From JBBSHE01 sp038253325 (GTDB taxonomy: Bacteria; Actinomycetota; Actinomycetes; Propionibacteriales; Nocardioidaceae): a stretch of 27,842 nt of DNA. The stretch is from the NCBI GenBank assembly GCA_038253325.1, contig JBBSHE010000034.1:1-27842 (forward strand), read 5' to 3'. Below the pieces are notes generated by a model. It was not told where the DNA came from. It was given only the letters and a program-made list of their open reading frames with translations, and searched no databases. Both the position numbers and the translations under genes were made by a program. Below are positions 19,695 to 27,826 of the stretch, one piece after another (the first letter of the stretch is position 1; each line of letters starts with the position of its first letter).

Positions 19695-19867
19695 GAGTCG
19701 TCGTCGTCGAGCCGGGCCAACCAGGTGGCGAGCCGTTCGACGGCGTTCTCGAACTCAGGATTCAGGTCGACGAACTCCCGCAGCCGGTCGGAAAGCCAGC
19801 CGAGCGTGACGCCTTCTTCCCCACGGCGGTCGATCAGCTCCTCGATACCGCGATCGGTGTGGTACAC
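19691..19867 (-). CDS. DUF6104 family small protein
   Basis: A 58-residue acidic protein: VYHTDRGIEELIDRRGEE at the start, then VTLGWLSDRLREFVDLNPEFE, ending LARLDDDDS. This is the pattern of the actinobacterial DUF6104 family, found beside kgd in many genomes; its function is unknown. GTG 19867 is chosen because family members begin (M/V)Y-x-TDRGIEEL; GTG 19870 is adjacent. It begins 11 bases after the kgd stop and overlaps the sulfatase start by four bases, so it is in one operon with both. Confidence 0.88.
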   Translation of the reverse strand: MYHTDRGIEELIDRRGEEGVTLGWLSDRLREFVDLNPEFENAVERLATWLARLDDDDS

Positions 19868-19878
19868 CACCGAGCCGC

Positions 19879-22800
19879 CTACCCGAACGCCTCGGCGAGC
19901 AGCGTACGCAGCTCCTCTTGGTGCCGCTTGGCCTGACCGACCGACGGGCTGGCCGACTCCTGCCGGGAGACCCGGTCGAATGGGAGGCCGCCCAGCTCCG
20001 GCGCAAGGTTGAGCTTGAAGTCGGCCCACGGCCCCATGTTCGCGGGCTCGTCCTGCACCCATCGGATCCGCTCCAGGTTGGGGTACCTCGCGATCACGTC
20101 TCTGAGCTCGTCGACGGGGCGCGGGTAGAGCTGCTCGACTCGGGCGACCGCGAACGGCGAACCGGCGGCATCGAGACGCTTGCGCTCGGCCAGTAGGTCC
20201 CACGTGATCCGTCCCGAGCACAGGACCAACGTGGTGACGGAGTCGGCATCTGCGGCGTCGTCGGAGATCACCGGCCGAAACGTCCCGGTGGTGAAGTCGT
20301 CGGGATGCGAGGCGGCATCCTTGCGCTTCAGCATCGACTTCGGCGTGAAGACCACCAGCGGACGGTGCGCCGCGCCGAGCGAGTGCTGCCGCAGCAGATG
20401 GAAGTAGCTCGCCGGTGTCGACGGTTGGCCGATGACGATCGCGTCGTCAGCCGCCATGCTCAGGAACCGCTCGATCCGGGCCGACGAGTGGTCCGGTCCC
20501 TGCCCCTCGTACCCGTGCGGCAGCAGCAGCACGACTCCCGAGTGTTGCTGCCACTTGGCCGAGCCCGACGAGACGAACTCGTCGATGACGGTCTGTGCCC
20601 CGTTGGCGAAGTCACCGAACTGCGCCTCCCACAGCGTCAACGCCTCCGGACGCGCGACGGAGTAGCCGTACTCGAAACCCATCGCGGCATACTCCGAGAG
20701 CAGCGAGTCGTAGATGTAGAACTGGGCCTGATCCGGTGAAAGGTTCTGCAGGGGAGTCCACTCGGCGCCGGTACGCCGGTCGATGATCGTGGCGAACCGC
20801 TGGACGAACGTCCCGCGGCGGGAGTCCTGGCCGGACAGTCGTACCGGACGACCCTGGAGCAACAGCGATCCGAGGGCAAGGATCTCGCCGGTTCCCCAGT
20901 CGATCGGACCGTCGGTGATGGCCGCCGCCCTGCGCTGAAGCTGCGGGAGCACCTTCGGGTGCACGGTGAAGCCGTCCGGCACGTTCACGTGGGCGTCGGC
21001 GACCTGCTTCAGCACCTCCTGGCTGATGGCGGTCTGGGTGCTGCCGGCGGCCGCGCCCTTGGCGGGGTACTCCGGTGCCGTGATGTAGGCCTCCTGGTCG
21101 TTCTTGGCGTCGCGTACCTCGGTGAACACCCGCTCGAGCTGCTTCTGGTAGTCGAGCAGGGCGTGCTCGGCCTCCTCGACCGTGATATCGCCGCGCCCGA
21201 TCAACGCCTCGGTGTAGAGCTTGCGCACCGACCTCTTGTTCTCGATCAGGTCGTACATCAAGGGTTGGGTGTACGACGGGTCGTCCCCCTCGTTGTGTCC
21301 GCGACGGCGGTAGCAGACGAGGTCGATGACGACGTCCTTGTTGAACGCCTGCCGGTACTCGAATGACAGCTGGGCGACTCGGATGCACGCCTCGGGGTCG
21401 TCGCCGTTGACGTGGAAGATCGGCGCCTGGACCATCCGGGCCACATCCGTGCAGTAGAGCGACGAGCGTGACGCCGCGGGCGACGTGGTGAACCCGACCT
21501 GGTTGTTGACGACGACGTGGACAGTGCCGCCGGTGCGGTAGCCGCGCAGCTGGGAGAGGTTCAGCGTCTCGGCGACGACGCCCTGACCGGCGAATGCGGC
21601 ATCTCCGTGCAGGAGCAGGGGAAGGACGGGGTAGTCCGCGCCGCGGTTCAACAGATCCTGCTTGGCCCTGGCGATTCCTTCGAGCACCGGGTCGACCGCC
21701 TCGAGGTGGGACGGGTTCGCCGCGACGGAGACCTTGACGACCGCACCGTTCCCGGCAGTGAACGCACCCTCGGCTCCGAGGTGGTACTTCACGTCGCCGG
21801 AGCCCTGGACGGTGCGTGGGTCGATGTTGCCCTCGAACTCCCGGAAGATCTGCGAGTAACGCTTGCCGACGATGTTCGCGAGGACATTCAGCCGACCGCG
21901 GTGGGCCATGCCGATGCACACCTCGTCGAGGCCGGCATTCGCCGCCGCCTCGCAGATCTCGTCGATCAGCGGGATGGTCGTCTCGCCGCCCTCGAGGCTG
22001 AAGCGCTTCTGGCCGACGTACTTGGTCTGGAGGAACGTCTCGAACGCCTCCGCCTGGTTCAGCTTGCGCAGGATGCGGAACTGTTCCTCGCGCGGCGTCC
22101 GCTCGTGGGGCCGTTCGACCCGCTCCTGGATCCAGCGTCGTTGCTCCGGGTCTTGGATGTGCATGTACTCGATGCCGGTCCTACGGCAGTACGAGTCGCG
22201 CAGGATGCCGAGCACGGACCGCAGCTTCATGAACCGGCGGCCGGTCACGTTCCCGAACGACCCGGTCGCGAACTCGCGGTCGAGGTCCCACAGCGTCAGC
22301 CCATGGTTGACCACGTCCAGGTCGGGATGGCTTCGCTGCTTGTACTCGAGGGGGTCGGTGTCGGCCATCATGTGGCCCCGGACCCGGTAGGCGTGGATGA
22401 GCTCGAGGATCCGCGCCTGCTTGCTGACTTCGTCGTCGTGGTCGGTGGAGATGTCGTTCGCCCAGCGGATCGGCTCGTACGGAATGCGGAGCGCCCGGAA
22501 GATCTCGTCGTAGAAGCCCTCGTCGCCGAGCAGCAACTGGTGGATCCGCCGGAGGAACTCGCCGGACTGTGCGCCTTGGATCACCCGGTGGTCGTACGTC
22601 GAGGTGAGCGTCATCACCTTGCTGATCGCGTTCCGGGTGATGGTGGCCTCGGACGCACCCTGGTACTCCGGCGGGAACTCCATGGCGCCGACCCCGACGA
22701 TGCAACCCTGTCCGGACATCAGCCGTGGCACGGAGTGGTTGGTCCCGATGGTGCCGGGGTTGGTGAGGGTGATCGTCGTCCCGGCGAAGTCGGGTACGCC

Positions 22801-23880
22801 GAGGCGGTTGCCACGAGCCCTCGTCACGACGTCCTCGTAGCCGGTCCAGAACTCGGCGAAGTTCATCGCCTCGACGGCCTTGATCGACGGCACCAGCAGG
22901 GTCCGGCTGCCGTCGGGTCTCTTGATGTCGATCGCCAGCCCGAAGTTGACGTGGCCGGGCTTGACCAGCGTCGGCTTGCCGTCCTTGACCTCGAAGCCGT
23001 GGTTCATCTCGGGCATCGCTCGCAGCGCCTTCACCATCGCGTACCCGATCAGGTGGGTGAACGAGACCTTGCCGCCGCGGGCCCGGGTCAGGTGGTTGTT
23101 GATCACGATCCGGTTGTCGATGAGCAGCTTGACCGGCACGGTGCGGACGCTCGTCGCCGTCGGCACCGTGAGACTGGTGTCCATGTTGGCCACGGTCCGG
23201 GCCGCCGCGCCACGCAGGACGACCAGCTCGGAGTCGCTGCCGTCGTCCGGAGCGGGGCGCGGGCCGGCCGCGTCGGTGCCGGGTGGCGAGTGGACAGGTG
23301 TCGGGTCGGAAGCCGTCGGGTCGGCCGGCGTCGCCTTGATCGGAACAGCCTCGGTGCTTGTGGTGCGGGTGTCCGGGGTCTCGGGGCCTGTGGTCTCGGT
23401 TCCGGTGGTCTCGGTGCCGGTGGGCCCAGTGTCGGTGGTCCCGGGGCCCGTGGTCTTGGTTCCGGTGGTCTTGGTTCCGGTGGTCTCGGTGCCGGTGGTC
23501 CCAGTGTCGGTGGTCCCGGGGCCCGTGGTCTTGGTCGGCGTCGATGCCGCCCGGTCGGTCGATGTCGACGCCGTCGCCCGGCCGTTCGAGCCGGCACTGG
23601 TCGGCGCGGCTCTGGTCGAGCCGGTGCTGGCCGGTCCGGGAGGGGTCGCCGTCGGGTTCAGGGACTCGCCGCCGTCACCGGCCGGCTCAGCACCAGCCTT
23701 CTGCGCACGAGTCTGCTGAGCACCGTTCGCCGCTTTCCGTTCCTGGTCGCGGTTTCGGAACAGCTCCCACCATGTCCGGTCGACGGAGTTCGGGTCTTCG
23801 AGGTACCGCTCGTACATTTCGTCGACGATCCACTCGTTGGCTCCGAGACTGGCCAAGGGACTCTCGTCTGGCTGAGACAC
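19879..23880 (-). CDS. kgd: Multifunctional 2-oxoglutarate metabolism enzyme (E1o decarboxylase/dehydrogenase with fused E2 domain)
   Basis: The 1333-residue enzyme combines TPP-dependent 2-oxoglutarate decarboxylase/dehydrogenase (E1) with a succinyltransferase-type E2 domain in the TCA cycle, as in mycobacterial KGD. Residues 1-48 hold the E1 N-terminal helix (WIVDEMYERYLEDPNSVDRT). A low-complexity linker covers about 50-215. The E2 catalytic domain is at about 215-455 and ends with the active-site motif TSTYDHRVIQGAQSGEFL. E1 follows with AHRGRLNVLANIVGK, HGDAAFAGQGVVAETLNLS and NNQVGFTTSP, then the pyrimidine-binding and C-terminal domains. It is about 100 residues longer than mycobacterial KGD (1231), mainly because of a Thr/Gly repeat in the linker. 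No lipoyl domain is present; the E1/E3 partners act in trans. The start is GTG 23880, with GAGG about 11 bases upstream. Confidence 0.96.
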   Translation of the reverse strand: MSQPDESPLASLGANEWIVDEMYERYLEDPNSVDRTWWELFRNRDQERKAANGAQQTRAQKAGAEPAGDGGESLNPTATPPGPASTGSTRAAPTSAGSNGRATASTSTDRAASTPTKTTGPGTTDTGTTGTETTGTKTTGTKTTGPGTTDTGPTGTETTGTETTGPETPDTRTTSTEAVPIKATPADPTASDPTPVHSPPGTDAAGPRPAPDDGSDSELVVLRGAAARTVANMDTSLTVPTATSVRTVPVKLLIDNRIVINNHLTRARGGKVSFTHLIGYAMVKALRAMPEMNHGFEVKDGKPTLVKPGHVNFGLAIDIKRPDGSRTLLVPSIKAVEAMNFAEFWTGYEDVVTRARGNRLGVPDFAGTTITLTNPGTIGTNHSVPRLMSGQGCIVGVGAMEFPPEYQGASEATITRNAISKVMTLTSTYDHRVIQGAQSGEFLRRIHQLLLGDEGFYDEIFRALRIPYEPIRWANDISTDHDDEVSKQARILELIHAYRVRGHMMADTDPLEYKQRSHPDLDVVNHGLTLWDLDREFATGSFGNVTGRRFMKLRSVLGILRDSYCRRTGIEYMHIQDPEQRRWIQERVERPHERTPREEQFRILRKLNQAEAFETFLQTKYVGQKRFSLEGGETTIPLIDEICEAAANAGLDEVCIGMAHRGRLNVLANIVGKRYSQIFREFEGNIDPRTVQGSGDVKYHLGAEGAFTAGNGAVVKVSVAANPSHLEAVDPVLEGIARAKQDLLNRGADYPVLPLLLHGDAAFAGQGVVAETLNLSQLRGYRTGGTVHVVVNNQVGFTTSPAASRSSLYCTDVARMVQAPIFHVNGDDPEACIRVAQLSFEYRQAFNKDVVIDLVCYRRRGHNEGDDPSYTQPLMYDLIENKRSVRKLYTEALIGRGDITVEEAEHALLDYQKQLERVFTEVRDAKNDQEAYITAPEYPAKGAAAGSTQTAISQEVLKQVADAHVNVPDGFTVHPKVLPQLQRRAAAITDGPIDWGTGEILALGSLLLQGRPVRLSGQDSRRGTFVQRFATIIDRRTGAEWTPLQNLSPDQAQFYIYDSLLSEYAAMGFEYGYSVARPEALTLWEAQFGDFANGAQTVIDEFVSSGSAKWQQHSGVVLLLPHGYEGQGPDHSSARIERFLSMAADDAIVIGQPSTPASYFHLLRQHSLGAAHRPLVVFTPKSMLKRKDAASHPDDFTTGTFRPVISDDAADADSVTTLVLCSGRITWDLLAERKRLDAAGSPFAVARVEQLYPRPVDELRDVIARYPNLERIRWVQDEPANMGPWADFKLNLAPELGGLPFDRVSRQESASPSVGQAKRHQEELRTLLAEAFG
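23413..23535 (-). repeat. Tandem repeat array in the kgd linker
   Basis: The linker is built from pentapeptide-like units (GTETT, GTKTT, GPGTT, DTGTT), each 15 bases. On top of that, 48 bases at 23413-23460 recur at 23488-23535 with one difference, an offset of 75 bases or 25 residues. The array keeps the frame, so copy-number change would alter only linker length. Looser units extend to about 23340. Confidence 0.8.
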
Positions 23881-24024
23881 GACCCGATTCGCCTCTTCCG
23901 TTTCCTTGCATGGGGGTGTCGTCCCAGGTTATCGCCTCGGGAGCTGGTTCATACCTCGAAGGTCGAGCGGAGGCCGACACGTGGCCGTGGGCGGCATCGG
24001 CCACCCGACCGGTCCGGACGTGAG

Positions 24025-24068
24025 TCGCCCGGTGCACCGCGGAGTGTGAACCACGGTGCACCGGGCGA
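24025..24068 (-). terminator. Strong hairpin terminator downstream of the choice-of-anchor P-like gene
   Basis: TCGCCCGGTGCACCG (24025-24039) and CGGTGCACCGGGCGA (24054-24068) are exact complements around a 14-base loop. It begins 49 bases after that gene's stop and lies upstream of kgd, isolating the two units. No U-tract follows. The rest of 23881-24116 holds the kgd promoter region; GATAAC near 23925 is a possible -10, but no -35 is clear. Confidence 0.75.
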
Positions 24069-24116
24069 TGCGTTGTCATCCGGTCGGGAAGGAGACGTCC
24101 CGGGGACGACGGGTGC

Positions 24117-25361
24117 TCAACTGGTGGGGTGGATACGTGCCCTCGCGTGTCCGAGGTTGATGACCGCCAACGAGCCGTCGAGCAGCGTGACGCGCAAGCA
24201 GGTGACACTGATCGAGTCCCGCGTCCGCTTGACCACCCGAGGCTGGACCGTGGCGACCCCGGGAACGCGGATCACGTTGGATGGCGGGAAGCTGACCCGC
24301 TGACCGTTGACCCTGATGATGCCGAGGGTCGTGCCCTTGAGGTCGGTGTGGACCTTGCCGCCCCTGGTGTAGAACGCACGTGCCCTGGCCTCGACGGCCT
24401 TGATCACGAGCCTGCCGCCACCGAGTGACAGCCGGGCGATCTTGCCGTCCGTGAACATCGCGGCGTGCGTGCCCTTGACGTACGCGCGCTCGCTGGTCTC
24501 GAGGCCGCGGGCGTTCACACCGCTCTTGATCACCGCGTGGGCGACGGAGCGGTAGCGGGTGATTCCATACGTCCCCTGGCACGGCATGACCAGCAACGGC
24601 GTGGCGCCACTGGTGATGACGCCCTGGGCAACGCTGGCCTTCGTGCTGTAGGCGCTGCCGCCGAACAGTCCGACGGGCGAGCCGCGGAAGATCGTCGACC
24701 GGGCGTGTCCGATGTACAGCGTCGAGTTGGTCGCGTCAAGGTGGACCTTGAGGGCGGTCGTCTGGATCGCCGCGGAGTGTCCGGTGACCGTCCGCGTTCC
24801 GGTAGCGACCGAGATCGTGGCAACGCCGGTCACGACGATTGGTTTGCTCGGCGTGGGCACGCCGAGGGATACCCCGGCAAGCGTGACCGACGCGACGGTG
24901 ACCGAGGCGCGGGCCCGGTACCGGCCGTCCCAGTAGGCGTGGGTCTTGGTGACGATCCCGTTGACCCGCAAGACGCCAAGCGTGTTTCGACCAAGGGCGA
25001 CGGACACAATTCGGTTCGTGGCCCAGGCGGACGCGTGGGTGCCCTGGTGGGTCGTCCAGACGTGGGTTGAGGCGGCCTTGAGCGAGAACCCGCCGGGCTG
25101 TACCCCGACCTCGGTGTTGGTCTTGCTGAGTCCGGCCTGGTTCGTGCAGCCGATGACCTGGAACGCGGTCTTGTCGGATCCGGCGGGAAGCTGACCGCCG
25201 ACGAGGCGCGTCGCGTACCCAGACGTTCCGAAGGCGAACCGGGTCGTTGTCGTCTTTGCGGATGCGGCGGTCTTGGCAGAAGTGCCGTTGGCCGCGAGGG
25301 GCGAGAGGAAGAGCGCACCGCTGGCGGTGAGCGCCAGCGCAGTGGCCAGTGATCGTTTCAT
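24117..25361 (-). CDS. Secreted choice-of-anchor P-like protein
   Basis: The 414-residue protein has a signal peptide (MKRSLATALALTASGALFLS, cleavage near 24-28). The mature part is rich in Thr, Ser, Ala and Val with alternating beta strands. It begins FAFGTSGYATRLVGG and contains QVIGCTNQAGLSKTN, the opening pattern of the actinobacterial choice-of-anchor P family. A related arrangement returns in the second half (LVMPCQGTYG, then SVTCLRVTLLDGS), so the fold may be duplicated. No sortase motif or membrane anchor is seen at the C-terminus. Its role at the cell surface is unknown. The gene stands alone between a strong terminator and its own promoter. Confidence 0.75.
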   Translation of the reverse strand: MKRSLATALALTASGALFLSPLAANGTSAKTAASAKTTTTRFAFGTSGYATRLVGGQLPAGSDKTAFQVIGCTNQAGLSKTNTEVGVQPGGFSLKAASTHVWTTHQGTHASAWATNRIVSVALGRNTLGVLRVNGIVTKTHAYWDGRYRARASVTVASVTLAGVSLGVPTPSKPIVVTGVATISVATGTRTVTGHSAAIQTTALKVHLDATNSTLYIGHARSTIFRGSPVGLFGGSAYSTKASVAQGVITSGATPLLVMPCQGTYGITRYRSVAHAVIKSGVNARGLETSERAYVKGTHAAMFTDGKIARLSLGGGRLVIKAVEARARAFYTRGGKVHTDLKGTTLGIIRVNGQRVSFPPSNVIRVPGVATVQPRVVKRTRDSISVTCLRVTLLDGSLAVINLGHARARIHPTS

Positions 25362-25402
25362 CGAGAACTCTCTTCATGGTGGGTAGGGAAGTGGAAACGC
25401 TG

Positions 25403-25408
25403 ATTATA
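25403..25408 (-). promoter_or_regulatory. -10 box for the choice-of-anchor P-like gene
   Basis: The reverse strand reads TATAAT, a perfect -10 in an otherwise GC-rich region, about 42 bases upstream of ATG 25361. A consensus -35 is not seen at 17-18 bases. Confidence 0.55.
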
Positions 25409-25490
25409 ACGAGTAACCAAGCGACTACGTGACGTAACTATTGGGCTTCCTCTCCCCTTCGACGGAATAATCCCGAAATGTTGGACTGGT

Positions 25491-25537
25491 CGCAACGGCT
25501 GGGACTTCGCGAACTACTACCTCGCGAAGTCCCAGCC
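25491..25537 (+). repeat. 47-nt hairpin repeat, copy 1
   Basis: Perfect 16-base arms GGCTGGGACTTCGCGA (25497-25512) and TCGCGAAGTCCCAGCC (25522-25537) flank the loop ACTACTACC. The unit recurs at 27695-27741 with three differences and in the same orientation. Copy 1 lies 13 bases after the stop of the chimeric glycosidase gene, so it can serve as its terminator. Confidence 0.8.
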
Positions 25538-25550
25538 ATTGCGGGACTGC

Positions 25551-26432
25551 TCAACCGACGAGCGCTACCGGACCGAGCGCCTGCTGACGTGGCGACGAGC
25601 GATCGACATCGTCCAGCGAGAGGTACGTCCGCGCGGCCCACGCGGCAGGGTCGCGGGCGAAGTGGCGTTGCAACGCGCCGTGGTTCAGCGCGTTGTCGAG
25701 CGCCGCCATCTCCATCGACTGGTCCAGCACGAGCCGACGGTGACCCACGGCCCCGGTCGTCGGGTCCACCGCGTCGTAGAAGCCCCCGTCGCGGGAGACG
25801 ACCCTGTTGTCGTCGTGCAGGAGGGCGTGGGCGCGTACGTGCGTGACACCGAGGTCGTCGTGTGCGCGTCGCAGCGACTCGGCGAACTCCGCACCGATCT
25901 GGTTTCCGTGACCGTCGTCGCCGAAGCCGAGCTGGGTGAGGCGTTCCGCTCCGATCATCCGCCAGACCCGGTCCAGGTGTCGTACGGGCGCCGAGGTGTC
26001 GACGCTGACCTCGACGACGCCGGGATCCCCGGTGAGGACGGCACAGGACACCGGCTCGGACCAGGCCCAGACGGGGTACTCCGCCCCGGCGACCGCCCCG
26101 ACCCGATAGCCGTACTCAATGCCTTCGGCGAGTCCGGTGTCGGCGAACGGGGGTGCTGGCAAGGCGGGGACGTCGCTGCCGCCGTGTCGAACGATCGTCG
26201 GCCGACTGTCGGCGCCGGTGCGTTCGATCAGATAGCCGGCCGCACCGGGTACGTCGTCCCAGCTGAGCCGCACATGTCCCACGGCGGGCTCGGCGTGCAC
26301 ATGCGCGGGCGCCGTAAGGGCGAGCGAAGTGTCGGCGTCGCTGGTGTCGGTGAGCCGTCGGTAGATCCGCTGCTCCCAGTCCTCGCGAGCTGCCCGCTCC
26401 GTCTCCTCACGGCCGCGGACCGTCTCGGTCAC
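25551..26432 (-). CDS. Chimeric glycosidase-like gene: FN3 and GH39 N-terminal part joined to a glucoamylase-family C-terminal part
   Basis: The 293-residue frame starts at GTG 26432, overlapping the lacI stop as GTGA. Residues about 45-130 look like an FN3 domain (VRLSWDDVPGAAGYLIER). Residues about 145-215 match the start of GH39 glycosidases (RVWRMIGAERLTQLGFG, LGVTHVRAHALLHDD). At about residue 216 it switches to GFYDAVDPTTGAVGHRRLVL and DQSMEMAALDNAL, the C-terminal pattern of glucoamylase-family (pfam10091-type) proteins. The GH39 catalytic glutamates and most of the glucoamylase domain are missing. I infer that a deletion fused two neighbouring genes in frame, leaving no active enzyme. 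It is probably controlled by the coupled LacI regulator. Confidence 0.65.
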   Translation of the reverse strand: MTETVRGREETERAAREDWEQRIYRRLTDTSDADTSLALTAPAHVHAEPAVGHVRLSWDDVPGAAGYLIERTGADSRPTIVRHGGSDVPALPAPPFADTGLAEGIEYGYRVGAVAGAEYPVWAWSEPVSCAVLTGDPGVVEVSVDTSAPVRHLDRVWRMIGAERLTQLGFGDDGHGNQIGAEFAESLRRAHDDLGVTHVRAHALLHDDNRVVSRDGGFYDAVDPTTGAVGHRRLVLDQSMEMAALDNALNHGALQRHFARDPAAWAARTYLSLDDVDRSSPRQQALGPVALVG

Positions 26433-27487
26433 TGCCGGCTCCTCGACCGGGGCGACGATCTCCGTCGGCACCCGCAGCTGTGCCTGATGACGGTTCTGGT
26501 GGGCAGCACGACCGAGCGTCTCGGCGCCGCCGGGTCGGCGACCCGCTCGAGGAGAAGGCGAACCGCCTGCTCGCCGAGGTCGCGCATCGGCTGCCGGACC
26601 GTGGTCAGAGCCGGCCGGAGATGGCGGGACGAGGCGATGTCGTCGAACCCCGTGACGGCGACCTCACCGGGAACCCGGAGCTTGGCCGCACGCAGCACGC
26701 TGAGGGCTCCGATGGTCATCTCGTCATTTCCGCACGCGACGGCCTGAGGCGGGCGGCGCGTCGAGAGAATCTCCCGGACAGCTCGAGCACCGCCCGTCAC
26801 GGTGAAACTGCCGTCTGCGTCCGGTGCGTCCGGTGCATCGAGTCCGGCCGTCAGCAACGCCTCGCGAAACCCCGCGAACCGTTCCATGGAGTCAGGTGAG
26901 CGTGGAGGCCCACCGACGAAGACCAGGTCGGTGTGGTGGTGTTCCCGCACCAGATGCGTGACGAGGTCGCGCATGCCGCCGCGGTTGTCGGCACCGACGG
27001 AGTCGCAACGCGTGCGGATCGACCGGTTGGCCAGCACGACGATCGGCACGCTGCGCGCAAGCGTCGCGATGTCGCGTTCGGGCAGACTTCGCGCGAGCAC
27101 GACGAGTGCGTCCACCTTGCTCGCGACGGAGTAGGCCAGCTCGCGTCCGGAGGTGCCTCGGGTGGCGGCGATCAGCACGGCGTCGCCCACGGCGGTGGCC
27201 GCCCGCTCCGCCCCACGGATCACCTCGTCGACGTACAGCGGAGACTCCTCCTCGGCGTCACCCGAGGCACCAAGGTCAGGAAACAGCAGGCCGATGATGC
27301 CGGCGCGTCGAGTGGCGAGGCCACGGGCCGAACCACTTGGCACCCAGCCGAGCTCGGTCGCAGCGGCCAGTACGCGGTCCCGGGTCGCCGTCGACATACC
27401 CGATCCGTCGCGGACAGCCCGCGACACCGTGGCGGTCGAGACGCCGCTGCGGCGCGCCACCTCGTGGATCGTCGACCGAGCGATCAT
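26429..27487 (-). CDS. LacI family transcriptional regulator
   Basis: The 352-residue protein has an N-terminal helix-turn-helix at about 6-27 (TIHEVARRSGVSTATVSRAV) and a hinge region (WVPSGSARGLATRR). A periplasmic-binding-protein-like sensor domain follows, with GIIGLLFPDLG, DALVVLARSLPERD, AVACGNDEMTIGALSVL and VTGFDDIASSRHLRPALTTVRQP. The ligand is probably a sugar, judged by the glycosidase-like gene coupled to it. The C-terminus after the usual end is a short Arg/Ser tail, and its stop overlaps the next start (GTGA). The double palindromic site 21 bases upstream suggests autoregulation. Confidence 0.92.
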   Translation of the reverse strand: MIARSTIHEVARRSGVSTATVSRAVRDGSGMSTATRDRVLAAATELGWVPSGSARGLATRRAGIIGLLFPDLGASGDAEEESPLYVDEVIRGAERAATAVGDAVLIAATRGTSGRELAYSVASKVDALVVLARSLPERDIATLARSVPIVVLANRSIRTRCDSVGADNRGGMRDLVTHLVREHHHTDLVFVGGPPRSPDSMERFAGFREALLTAGLDAPDAPDADGSFTVTGGARAVREILSTRRPPQAVACGNDEMTIGALSVLRAAKLRVPGEVAVTGFDDIASSRHLRPALTTVRQPMRDLGEQAVRLLLERVADPAAPRRSVVLPTRTVIRHSCGCRRRSSPRSRSRQ

Positions 27488-27507
27488 GCCTCACCCGTCT
27501 TGCGAGA

Positions 27508-27535
27508 GTAACCGCTTACGTACTTAAGCGGTTAC
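27508..27535. promoter_or_regulatory. Double LacI-type operator upstream of lacI
   Basis: GTAACCGCTTA (27508-27518) and TAAGCGGTTAC (27525-27535) are exact inverted repeats around six bases. Each arm is itself a near-palindrome of the LacI type, TAA-NCGN/CGGN-TTA (TAACCGCTTA and TAAGCGGTTA), so two dimers could bind side by side. It sits just upstream of the lacI start at 27487. The remaining 27541-27694 holds only a short direct repeat, AAAGGGTC, at about 27619-27637. Confidence 0.75.
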
Positions 27536-27694
27536 GTGACCACCGAGCGGCTCGGCTGTCAATGACTGGCGTCGATGCTGCGTGAGCTTTCTGCATCGCG
27601 TCGATGGGCGCGCTGGGCCAAAAGGGTCGCAAAGGGTCAGCTATCGGGCGTGCCATATGCGTCGACGTCTTGAGCAGCCGGGGGCGCCAAGATC

Positions 27695-27741
27695 CGCAAT
27701 GGCTGGGAGTTCGTGAACTACTACCTCGCGAAGTCCCAGCC
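27695..27741 (+). repeat. 47-nt hairpin repeat, copy 2
   Basis: This is the same 47 bases as at 25491-25537, with three substitutions. Two of them are in the left arm (GGGAGTTCGTGA instead of GGGACTTCGCGA) and weaken the stem by one mismatch and one wobble pair. It starts 13 bases beyond the 3' end of the tRNA-Arg gene on the reverse strand, where it may act as the tRNA terminator. Confidence 0.8.
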
Positions 27742-27754
27742 GTCGGGGGATCGG

Positions 27755-27826
27755 CGCCCCCGGCAGGATTCGAACCTGCGCACACGGCTCCGGAGGCCGA
27801 TGCTCTATCCCCTGAGCTACGGGGGC
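27755..27826 (-). tRNA. tRNA-Arg (anticodon CCG)
   Basis: Read on the reverse strand the 72 bases fold as a cloverleaf. The acceptor GCCCCCG pairs with CGGGGGC, the D-arm is GCTC/GAGC, and the anticodon stem TCGGC/GCCGT has loop CTCCGGA, giving anticodon CCG for codon CGG. The variable loop has four bases, and the T-arm is GCAGG-TTCGAAT-CCTGC. Discriminator base 73 is G and CCA is not encoded. The outermost anticodon-stem pair is a T-T mismatch. Confidence 0.95.

Noticed and set aside
23340..23540. Possible CRISPR-like array from regular repeats
   Set aside because: Units are contiguous, keep the kgd frame and have no unique spacers, so this is a coding tandem repeat.
21517..24303. Very long forward open frame opposite kgd
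   Set aside because: It mirrors the kgd reading frame and shows only Val/Asp/Glu/Arg-rich composition. Its Gly-rich repeats are the complement of the kgd linker array.
25491..27755. Integrated element with attachment sites at tRNA-Arg
   Set aside because: The repeats do not include tRNA sequence and there is no integrase or other mobility gene between them, so I list only the repeats themselves.
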